Shown here: piece by piece, positions 1-7,541 of the stretch | How positions within the stretch are numbered: position 1 is the stretch's first letter | Layout: the number at the start of each line of letters is the position of its first letter | Source: Pycnococcus provasolii | Lineage: Eukaryota; Chlorophyta; Pseudoscourfieldiophyceae; Pseudoscourfieldiales; Pycnococcaceae | DNA length: 64,000 nucleotides | NCBI GenBank assembly: GCA_938743325.2 | Contig: OW568876.1 | Coordinates: 186,001-250,000, forward strand | Reading direction: 5' to 3' | Notes under the pieces: model-generated | Database searches by the model: none | What the model saw: the letters and a program-made list of their open reading frames with translations, nothing else | What the model was told of the DNA's origin: nothing | Position numbers and translations under genes: made by a program

Positions 1-2427
1 AGCTTGAACGAACCTGCCACCGCTAAAACAACGGCAGGCTCCAATCTTTCAGCCACAAGCTCGTCGGGAGACATCTTGCTTGGGAGCAAAAGCCTTAAGT
101 CCAAACCGCTTGGTGGCCCCACGGCGACCACGTCGTCAAAGCAAGCACAGGATGCTGCACCGGCTGCAGCCACGGCCACAACCACCAGCACCACCGCATC
201 CCAAAATAAGCAGCAGCAGGAGGCTTCCGCCGCCGAGCGACGGCGCGTGGAGGCTGAGCATGCCGCATCCATGCGAGCGCTCGAGTCCGAACTGCAGAGG
301 AAGAAGGAGGCTGCTGAACGCGACTTCGACGAGCGATACCGCAAGTGGGTCGCGGAGGCTGAGGCGTCGGCGGAACAGCGCAAGCGAAACGCGGAGTCGG
401 AACTCGGCGACAGCATGCGTGCGCATCGCGAAAAGCTGACAAGGCGAGAGGACGAGGAGCGGAACGAGCTGCAGCGAAGCCATCGCCGCATCATGGACGC
501 GCTTGAAAGGGAGCAGTCAGAGGACGTGGAGCGCGTGCGAGCGACGCATGCTGAGAACTTACGCCGTCGTGAGCGTGAAATCGAGGAGGAGAGCCGCAGG
601 ACACTCGACAAGCTGGAAAGGGAGCTTCAGGAAAAGGAGAAGGAGGCGCGTGCACGTATCGAAACGGCCAGTAACCTGAGCTCCGCGGAGGCGACGGCCC
701 GCGCCCAGACGAGCCACGAGGGTGCCGTGAGGGAGCTCGAGGCTGACTTGTCCCGTCGTCGATCGGAGCTTGAGAAAAAGCACGCCCGAGATCTCGCTGA
801 TCTCGAGTCGGCGAATGCCTCAAAGCTGCTTGCGGCCACAGAGGCGGCGAAGGAGGAGGCGCAGGCTCATGAGCGCAAGCTCCGCGATAGCATGGAGGCG
901 AAGGCGCGCGCGACGCTGGCGGCGGAGGAGTCATCCATGCTGGAGCGTATGCGCGCCGAGATGCGCTCTCGCGTTCAGGAGCAGGTGCGCCGAGAAGAGC
1001 AGGAGGCGAGTGACGCAGGCAGTCGATCGGCACGAGCGAGCGTGGCAAGCGATCAAGCCTCCCTCGACGCGGAACGCGACCAGATGCGCCGCGAGCATGA
1101 CGCGGCAATGTCTCGCCTGAAATCAGAGATGGAAACCGCGAAGGCGGAGGCGAAGCGTGTCAGAGCGGAAGCGGACGCGGCGGAGGCAGAGGCGAAGGCG
1201 AGGCGGCGTGCGGCGGAGGCGGAGGCGAGGCGTGCTGAAGATGAGGCGGCAGAGGCTGCCCGCCGCGCGGCGCTCACGACGAACACGAACACCGTCACCA
1301 CGGCTGCAGCAGCAACAGCACCACCACCACCTCCAACCGCAGCCGCCACGGCTGCGCAGGCGTCCCCTTCGCTTATGCTGGAGACGGAGCGCACAAAGAT
1401 CATCGAGGAGGCTCGGCGCATGGCACGCCAAGAGGCAGCTGAGGCGGTGGCTCGAGAGAGGAGGCGACAAGGCACGTCGTCTTCTGCGACGGCACGTGCT
1501 CTCGACGACTCCCTGCTCGATACGACCGACGGAGGTCCAGCAGCGGGACAAGCGGAAGGTGCGAGCGTGGAGCTTGTTGGTGACGTTCTCGAGGCGATCG
1601 AACCTGCTTTGGGGGATCTCGTGCACGGGCTCGACGAGGGCGCTGCTTCTGCCGCAGCTCTTGCGAAGGAGGGCACCTTCCAGCGCAACCTAGGCGATTA
1701 CCTGCTCAACCAGAAGAGATTCCTGAGAGAACGCTTTGCCCTCATCCAGCGAAGTCGTGCGGACTGGATGACTAGCATGAAGGCGCTTGCCCGCGAACCC
1801 GATCCCACGGAGCGCGAGAAGCGGTACCGAGTTCAGCTTCTAGTCAAGGACGCACTAGACAACCAGGCGCGCCGCCTCAACGAGGATGTTCGGCAGCTTA
1901 AGGCTTTACGGCGATTTGCGGGCGGAAAGGGTGCCAGCGTGCATTCTTCCTTGGAAACTGAGGGAGTGGACGGCATGGAGGACGACATGGATGGCGGGGT
2001 TATGTCGAGCCTCGCTGACGTGGCGACGGCTTTGGAGCATGCACTCAGCCGCATCTCGCCAGGAGCATCTGGGCAGCCTCGCCGTGCTCTTGCCCCTCGT
2101 CACGACGTGAACGTGCCCTCGTCGCGACGAGCTGGGGCGGGAGGAAATGGCGCCTTGATTTCGTCCGGAGATGCGGCATTTGGCAAGCTATTCGATACGC
2201 AGCGAGCAAATTCTCGCGCGCTTGAGGAGTACGGAGGCTGGCTGAATACCTTCCGCGATCGCGTTTCAGAGGCACTTACCATGGTGCGTCACCTTGCGAA
2301 GGAGAAGAAGAGAAGGGCCGGCGGTGGTAGCGTGAGCAGGGGCGGTGTCGTGCGGCTTGACGATGGTACAGAGTTTGAGATTGTGGCACGGCGTGGTGGC
2401 CGCATGACTGCCGCCGCGTCATCGTGA
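1..2427 (+). CDS. Large coiled-coil protein, 5' end cut by window edge
   Basis: The reading frame is open from the first base to a TGA at 2425-2427 and has no ATG near the edge, so this is the C-terminal part (about 808 residues) of a longer gene. Residues about 70-430 are almost pure charged heptad coiled coil rich in Arg, Glu and Ala. A low-complexity Thr/Ala/Pro stretch follows (about 425-450). A more ordered C-terminal region (about 540-640) contains the pattern GDYLLNQKRFLRERF and then RSRADW. The overall form recalls the centriolar appendage protein CEP164, whose N-terminal WW domain would lie outside the window, but this rests on style of sequence only. The nearby flagellar gene CFAP65 makes a basal-body role thinkable, not shown. 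Confidence 0.85.
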   Translation, partial: SLNEPATAKTTAGSNLSATSSSGDILLGSKSLKSKPLGGPTATTSSKQAQDAAPAAATATTTSTTASQNKQQQEASAAERRRVEAEHAASMRALESELQRKKEAAERDFDERYRKWVAEAEASAEQRKRNAESELGDSMRAHREKLTRREDEERNELQRSHRRIMDALEREQSEDVERVRATHAENLRRREREIEEESRRTLDKLERELQEKEKEARARIETASNLSSAEATARAQTSHEGAVRELEADLSRRRSELEKKHARDLADLESANASKLLAATEAAKEEAQAHERKLRDSMEAKARATLAAEESSMLERMRAEMRSRVQEQVRREEQEASDAGSRSARASVASDQASLDAERDQMRREHDAAMSRLKSEMETAKAEAKRVRAEADAAEAEAKARRRAAEAEARRAEDEAAEAARRAALTTNTNTVTTAAAATAPPPPPTAAATAAQASPSLMLETERTKIIEEARRMARQEAAEAVARERRRQGTSSSATARALDDSLLDTTDGGPAAGQAEGASVELVGDVLEAIEPALGDLVHGLDEGAASAAALAKEGTFQRNLGDYLLNQKRFLRERFALIQRSRADWMTSMKALAREPDPTEREKRYRVQLLVKDALDNQARRLNEDVRQLKALRRFAGGKGASVHSSLETEGVDGMEDDMDGGVMSSLADVATALEHALSRISPGASGQPRRALAPRHDVNVPSSRRAGAGGNGALISSGDAAFGKLFDTQRANSRALEEYGGWLNTFRDRVSEALTMVRHLAKEKKRRAGGGSVSRGGVVRLDDGTEFEIVARRGGRMTAAASS

Positions 2428-2493
2428 ACAAGAAAAAAAGATTCAATTGAAAAAGAAAAAACGTTATTGTGGGTATCAACTTTATGATAATGG

Positions 2494-2512
2494 TGTGAAT
2501 GGACGACCGTTG
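2494..2512. repeat. 19-nt dispersed motif in a gene 3' flank, copy 1
   Basis: The 19 bases TGTGAATGGACGACCGTTG occur here and again at 61768-61786. This copy starts 36 nt past the stop of the minus-strand gene at 2548; the other starts 58 nt past the stop of the minus-strand gene at 61844. A 12-base core (CGGTCGTCCATT in gene sense) also lies downstream of RPB12 at 23923-23934. Confidence 0.7.
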
Positions 2513-2547
2513 GACAAAGTAAGTACTGAATTGAGCGATCTTAGATT

Positions 2548-3318
2548 TTACACTTTTGCGCACCCTCCACCGGGCACGAGCACGTCGTCGTTGCCTACGC
2601 GAACCACCACGGATGGGGCGTAGGCAACTAGCGTGGTGCCTGCAACAGGGTGGAGTTCTGCGGCATCGGCACTGTTCAAGAAAAGCAGAGATGGCGGTGC
2701 AGTCGTCGTCGTCGTCGTCGTCGTCATGTGCTCGCAACTGCAGCGAACGACGATGCCGCCACCGTGGACCACCTGAGGCTGTGCAAGGAGTCGAACGACA
2801 TGCGTGCGTTCGCGACTCGACGCGTCTGCCGGTGCCTCGCGTTCGCGCACAAGGCGACGCACGCGTTCGGCAAGTGCACCTCGCCGTCCACCTGCGCTTG
2901 GCGTCGCTATCGCACGTCGACGGCTCAGCACGGACGTCGTCGACATGGAAACGCGTGGTGCTGGCGGCGGCTGCATCGCCGGCGTGCGCACGTTGTCGTT
3001 CCTTTCATCGCCAGCATGATCGCCATCGTCATCGCTCGAGATGCCGTCGGCGGTGGAGGGGTTGGCTGCCGTTCGGTGGCGTTGCTGAGGAGGCGCTGAA
3101 CGCGGCGTGGCAAAGTTGTTCTTGTTGATGTTCAAGCTGCTGTTGTTGCTGCGATGAGGCGTGAGTGGTCCGCGGCCTCCACCCAAGCTTCGTGCTCGCT
3201 GCTTGCCGACGCCGGCACGCAGAACACCGCCGACGACGTTGCGCGGTTGCTCGCGCAAGGCTGACTTCTGATTGCTGTTGTTGTTGTTGTCGTTGTTGTT
3301 GCCTTCTTCGTTCGTCAT
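2548..3318 (-). CDS. Hypothetical protein, low-complexity N-terminus
   Basis: A 256-residue protein of unknown function. The first 30 residues are Asn-rich, and residues 30-150 are basic, Pro/Ser/Arg-rich and probably disordered. A Thr run occurs near residue 200. The last 60 residues are hydrophobic and regular enough to be a small beta domain (PPSLLFLNS, TTLVAYAPSVVVRVG). The minus frame was preferred over a 190-residue plus-strand ORF because only the minus frame gives an ordered C-terminus and ends cleanly at a compact intergenic gap. A CT microsatellite lies just upstream of its start. No family was recognised. Confidence 0.5.
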   Translation of the reverse strand: MTNEEGNNNDNNNNSNQKSALREQPRNVVGGVLRAGVGKQRARSLGGGRGPLTPHRSNNSSLNINKNNFATPRSAPPQQRHRTAANPSTADGISSDDDGDHAGDERNDNVRTPAMQPPPAPRVSMSTTSVLSRRRAIATPSAGGRRGALAERVRRLVREREAPADASSRERTHVVRLLAQPQVVHGGGIVVRCSCEHMTTTTTTTTAPPSLLFLNSADAAELHPVAGTTLVAYAPSVVVRVGNDDVLVPGGGCAKV

Positions 3319-3336
3319 CGGACGAGCACGCTGCCA

Positions 3337-3340
<4 letters not shown>

Positions 3341-3374
<34 letters not shown>
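3341..3374. repeat. (CT)17 microsatellite
   Basis: Seventeen uninterrupted CT dinucleotides lie 22 bases upstream of the start codon of the minus-strand gene at 2548-3318. On the sense strand of that gene it is a GA tract, probably within the 5' leader or core promoter. Confidence 0.9.
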
Positions 3375-3378
<4 letters not shown>

Positions 3379-3501
3379 AGAGTTATTTTGTTGCTGCTGC
3401 TATCTGCTGTATGTATGTATGTACAGTATGAAAAAATGAAAAAAAAAATCAGGTGGGGCCACCAAATCAAAAGAATACAAAAGTGAGCTGTGTGTGTGTG
3501 C

Positions 3502-3849
3502 TCAGCACCCAAAGAATGTCGGGTTGAGGTTTTGCCAAGGAGCTTGCTGTGCTCCAGGTCCAACCGTCTGCTGCTGCGGTTGGACAGACGCCACCGGAAA
3601 CGGAAACTGCTGCACCTGCTGCGCCTGCTGCACAGTCTGGTGGTACTGTTGGAGTTGGAGTTGGTGTTGGTTGTACTGCTGAAATTGCTGCTGCTGGTGC
3701 TGCGTGACAGTCAGCGGCGGTCTTTCCGGCGCGAATGCAATTCTCGCCGAGCTTCCTTCCCCCGATCGCGTTCTGACGAGCTGTTCAATCTGCGCGCCGG
3801 TGAGTGGCCCGAGAGGCGTGTTGTCGCGCTCGCGGTGGCGCTTGGGCAT
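3502..3849 (-). CDS. Small Gln-rich hypothetical protein
   Basis: The open frame extends upstream to 3954, but the extra residues look like leader. The ATG at 3849 gives a 115-residue protein that begins MPKRHRERDNTPLGPLTGAQ, a basic, ordered-looking N-terminus. From about residue 50 it is dominated by Gln, with His, Tyr and Val between, and ends in Pro/Gly. No enzyme motif is visible. Such proteins are often transcription or RNA-associated, but that is only a guess from composition. The (CT) repeat and the next gene lie about 130-180 nt downstream. Confidence 0.45.
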   Translation of the reverse strand: MPKRHRERDNTPLGPLTGAQIEQLVRTRSGEGSSARIAFAPERPPLTVTQHQQQQFQQYNQHQLQLQQYHQTVQQAQQVQQFPFPVASVQPQQQTVGPGAQQAPWQNLNPTFFGC

Positions 3850-4477
3850 TACAAGCCTTCTCAAGGAACCCCCAAGGCTCAGACTGAGAAGAGCAGAGAG
3901 ACGAATGAGAATGAGCAAGAAGACGAATGAGCCAAGGGAAGACGAATGAACCAATCAAAACGAAATCAAAAGGAGCCAAGAAACACACACAAAACAACAC
4001 AACAAAATGAGCTGAAGTGCGAAGTGCGAAGTGTGAAGTGAATGTGTGAGCGCGTGCACGAATTCTTCTTTAATCACGGCCTGCTTTGCACACAAAGTGC
4101 GATGAGTGTAGAATGAGCCTGCTGGGGGGAGGGGAGGAGAGGGGGAGGGGAAAGCAGGCCGAAAGCAGGCCCCCGGGAGCCCGGGGGGGGGGGGGGGGGG
4201 GGGACGCGCGCAAAAAGAATTCTCCGGTGCCGAATTCCGGTGGCGCGCGATCAGTGAGATGTGACCCGCCGACGGACCCATTGGTCCCGACCAGACCGAC
4301 CAGACGCCCCGAACCAAATGAGTTTGGCAAAAGTTCACGCGGGACCCTTGTGAATTTTTCCCAGTTCCCTTTTGACGGCGGCTTGTTCTTGACGGCGGAT
4401 CCAAATTAGTCTGAGAAATTTTTTACGGTAAAATTTTACGCTTGTCGACGGTTTGGATGGGCTCGGCATAAGTACAA
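3850..4477. promoter_or_regulatory. Intergenic region with C/G tract and AAAGCAGGCC motifs
   Basis: No credible gene. It contains a run of 21 G at 4183-4203, the pair CCCGGG-AG-CCCGGG just before it, and three copies of a recurring motif: GGCCTGCTTTGC at 4078-4089 and AAAGCAGGCC in tandem at 4151-4170. The region lies 5' to the minus-strand gene at 3502-3849 and 5' to the retroelement. ORFs across the G run are composition artefacts. Confidence 0.55.
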
Positions 4478-5390
4478 TTGGGAACCCCAAGGATTGGATT
4501 GATACGAACCCTATACGCAGCCAGTCCCGGAGTCATTCTTGACGTTGAAGCTAGTCACCAACTGCGTGACGACACGCTACGACCTGAAAACACCATGCTT
4601 TTGCATGCCGCGACGGCTGCTGCTCGTGCCATTGACGATGCACCACCTCGCCGCGCCGCTGTCTTCCCTTCCATTCCAGTCGCTCCACCACCCGTCGCGC
4701 CGCTCAACTCTTCCCTATATCTTCCTCCTCCTGCCTCGTCGTCCGCCCGTTACCCGTCCAACTCCTGGGCTTCCTTCGTTCCTTCTGCTGTTGCTCGTCT
4801 TTCCCCTGTTCCTACTGCATCGTCGATTCTTACTCTTGCCGATCTTCAATGCCGTGATCGCCTCCGTGATGCGGCGCGCTTGCTTCCGCTGCTTCCTGAT
4901 GAAGCCATCGCGCGCATGCTGGGCTCTTCCCTCGCTGAATGCTTTCGTGCTGATCCTGCTCACGTCGCCCACCTCGTCCTCCAGATTCTTGTCCGCTTCG
5001 GCCCGTCTACGCTCGGACCTGTCGCTACTACTCTGCGTGATCTGCATGACGCTGCTGCTGCTTCGCACACGCGCATCTCGCCATCTCTGAGCGGGCTCGC
5101 TACGCGTGCGCTCTTTGATCGGCGTCAGCGTGGCGTAACGCGCGCTACGTCGCTGCTCACCCTCCAGCGTGGCCTGACCTGGCTCACCACGCATGGTGGG
5201 TTCGACTTTCCGCTTGAGGCAAAATATCTCGCAGAAGACCGCATGACGACGACGTCAACAGCAGCGTGCGACCTTCGCGCTGGAGCTACGCTCGGCGTCG
5301 CCGACAACAACGCCTACCGCTCGGCGGTAGGAAAGCTGAGAGCGCTGGTCGCGAGTGCGCCACAATGGCTAAGTACCGCGGAAGGCTTAG
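4478..5390 (+). pseudogene. N-terminal part of retroelement polyprotein (out of frame with RT)
   Basis: This frame is coherent from about 4590 to about 5370. It is Ala/Leu-rich and helical, with LADLQCRDRLRDAARLLPLL near 4829-4888 and TSLLTLQRGLTWLTTHGGF near 5148-5204. After about 5375 the same frame, open until 5704, turns into low-quality basic sequence, while the RT signal appears in the frame that opens at 5266. A one-base shift near 5366-5400 would join the two. Whether this is decay, a sequencing error or programmed frameshifting cannot be decided here. The function of the N-terminal part is unknown; a gag-like or DNA-binding role is possible. Confidence 0.5.
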
Positions 5391-6747
5391 ACCATTGCGT
5401 CGATTCGGGATTGCGCAAGGATCAAAAGTGCGAGCCATCGACGATGGGAAGGATTCCGGAACCAACGACGTTACGCGGATGTACGAGACGATTTCCCTGC
5501 CCTCGTACACGTGGATCGCAGGCGTCGCGCAGAGTGCGCACGACAGCGGATACCGAGGAGCCATCACCTCAGGTACGGACGACGTTGAGGCAGCCTACCG
5601 CAAGGTGCCGACTAAACAGCCCGAAGCAACCGTCATCTGCTACTACGAACCAGCCACCGATGCAGCAGTCTTCCGTGATACGTACGGGCTGCCGATGGGG
5701 CTGAAGGCGTCGGTCATACAATTTAACCGACCCATGGCGCTGATGACGTATTTTGCTAATGCTGCAATGCTGTGCCCGGCAACGCACTACTACGATGACG
5801 TCAACATCGCAGACACAGCTGAGGGAAAGGGCACGGCACAGCGCACCACAGATGCCGTGTTCAAGGCATGCGGAATGGGGTTCAAGTCAGCCAAGCACTC
5901 AGGTGCATCGACGTCGCAAAACTTCCTCGGAGTCCATGCAGACGTGACGCCGCAGGGAGTGACTTTCTCCGCAACACCTGGACGACTCGAGGCTACGCTC
6001 GATATCATCGCCGCAATACGCGCACGACGAACCATCACAGTGATGGACATTCAAGTCCTCGAAGGCAAAACCAGATTCCTGCTTGAAGCAACGCACGGAC
6101 GCCTCGGGCGTGCACCGCTGTCGCCACTCCGGGCTGCTATATCTTCTGGTGAGTGTCGCTACACTGAAGCGCTCGACATCAGCCTTCGCTACCTGCAAGA
6201 ACTGCTGCCGACGCTGCCGCCGAAGGCGCACGTCTTCGTCGGAAACGAGGGAGAGGCTCGCGTCGTACGGATCTACGCTGACGCGTCGACGTCTTACGGC
6301 GTCGGAGGCGTGCTGCTTGTTGGGGAGCTGACATGGTACTTTTCGCTGGCAGTACCAGAGCTGCTGCACTTACGGATCGAAGTACTCGAACTGCTTGCTG
6401 CGGCAGCAGCGTACTATACGTTCGCGCATCTGCTGCCGCCTGACCGCGTCATCGTCCACTTCATCGACTCGCAGGTGGCTTTCGCATGGGTAGCCAAAGG
6501 CTACGCCTCACAGCTTCACGTCGCAGACATTGTGAACCAACTGCACCTCGACCACTTGCACAGACAAGTCTGGTTCGAGTGGTTGGACTCGGATGCAAAC
6601 ATCGCTGACATTCCGAGCAGAGGAGATCCGGAGGATCCTGCCCTGGCTGGAGACTACGCCATACTGCGAGAACTAGGTGCGACGCGCATAACCGCGAAAC
6701 TCCCACCCATCCCACCCTCTTACTACGCAGCCGCAGCTACACCTTGA
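5266..6747 (+). CDS. Reverse transcriptase-RNase H
   Basis: An RNA-directed DNA polymerase open for 493 codons. The RT fingers begin with RRFGIAQGSKVRAIDDG (about 5394-5443). The palm has DDVEAAYRKVP (about 5578-5610) and the catalytic box HYYDDVN at 5787-5807. The motif SQNFLGVHAD lies about 5914-5943. RNase H follows with IYADASTSYGVGG (about 6271-6309), the ELLAAAAAY helix, IDSQVAFAWVAKG (about 6463-6501) and SDANIADIPSRGD (about 6589-6627). These are the acidic catalytic residues expected. The first 30-40 codons after 5266 are probably not native, since the upstream protein lies in another frame. The domain itself has no internal stop, so the insertion may be recent. Confidence 0.85.
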   Translation: MRPSRWSYARRRRQQRLPLGGRKAESAGRECATMAKYRGRLRPLRRFGIAQGSKVRAIDDGKDSGTNDVTRMYETISLPSYTWIAGVAQSAHDSGYRGAITSGTDDVEAAYRKVPTKQPEATVICYYEPATDAAVFRDTYGLPMGLKASVIQFNRPMALMTYFANAAMLCPATHYYDDVNIADTAEGKGTAQRTTDAVFKACGMGFKSAKHSGASTSQNFLGVHADVTPQGVTFSATPGRLEATLDIIAAIRARRTITVMDIQVLEGKTRFLLEATHGRLGRAPLSPLRAAISSGECRYTEALDISLRYLQELLPTLPPKAHVFVGNEGEARVVRIYADASTSYGVGGVLLVGELTWYFSLAVPELLHLRIEVLELLAAAAAYYTFAHLLPPDRVIVHFIDSQVAFAWVAKGYASQLHVADIVNQLHLDHLHRQVWFEWLDSDANIADIPSRGDPEDPALAGDYAILRELGATRITAKLPPIPPSYYAAAATP

Positions 6748-7541
6748 GGTTCTCCCTCTCTGTGTCTGGCACGCTCGGCTTTGCCGTTCCTGCCAGGCAT
6801 GGGGAAATGGAGAAGTCGACCGCGACGACAACCTCCTGCCAACGATTCGTTCGTCGTTGGGCGCCCCCACCTGTAATTACACATCTCGTGTAAGACTCGT
6901 TGCAGTTACTACTTCTCAAGTCGTCGCACAGTTGTACACAATCCAAAGGACGGGATTGGCAAGGGGGTTCCCTGCTTTTGGAGTCCTGACCTTTTCGCAA
7001 AGCAGGCTTTTCCGAGCAAGGCACCCCCAGGGGGGTTTCCCTGTTTTGGCCTGGCACCTGGGTTTTCGCTCGTTCTCTCGCTTCTTTGTCCATTCTTCTT
7101 TTTTCTGTAAGGCTATTTGGTATTGATGGCGCTGTTGCCATTGTGCGCATATGCGACTGTTTGTGCGATAGCGATATTCATTTTACAGTACAGTAGGCGC
7201 AAGTTGGCGGCTGGGTAAGGACTACCTTTAGTGGTAGGAAGGCAGGTATCACGGCGCACAAAGGTGGTTTGGTCTAATTTTTTTTTCTCTCGTTGATTTT
7301 TCTCGTTTTGGACAGATTCAGACAAAAAAAGGACGTGACCTGTGAACTTTATAGTACTACCAACTATAAACTACCAACTATTAAGTACGTTAAGGGATAC
7401 ATTGTGGAGCTGCACTGATGTGTAACACATACATACACAAGGTTTAGTGGGCGTGACTGCGCATGATGTCTTATCGGTAATTATCTTTTTTTATTGATTA
7501 CAAGGTACAAAGAGGCATGGGCCTTGCTTTTGAATGTACAC
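6748..7541. other. Gene-free stretch between retroelement and ankyrin gene
   Basis: About 790 nt with no credible ORF. It holds a direct repeat of TACCAACTAT (7358-7367 and 7372-7381), a copy of AAAGCAGGC at about 6999-7007, and AT-rich DNA that probably includes the 3' flank of the retroelement and the 3' untranslated region of the minus-strand ankyrin gene. Confidence 0.5.

Larger units (their letters stand above)
4478..6747 (+). mobile_element. Retroelement with RT-RNase H, frame-disrupted
   Basis: About 2.3 kb of plus-strand coding sequence in two overlapping frames that together read as one retroelement polyprotein: an N-terminal part of unknown function, then a reverse transcriptase and an RNase H. 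No long terminal repeats, target-site duplication or downstream tyrosine recombinase were found between 6748 and 7541. The RT style (RRFGIAQGSK then IDD; YYDDV; no protease) is closest to the DIRS/Ngaro-like RTs known from algae and protists. The class is inferred; the RT identity is clear. Confidence 0.75.

Noticed and set aside
2556-3128. 190-codon plus-strand ORF opposite the gene at 2548-3318
   Set aside because: Arg/Cys/His-rich composition typical of an antisense shadow in GC-rich DNA.
4086-4409. 107-codon ORF through the G tract
   Set aside because: Open only because of the homopolymer and GC-rich palindromes; Gly-rich nonsense.
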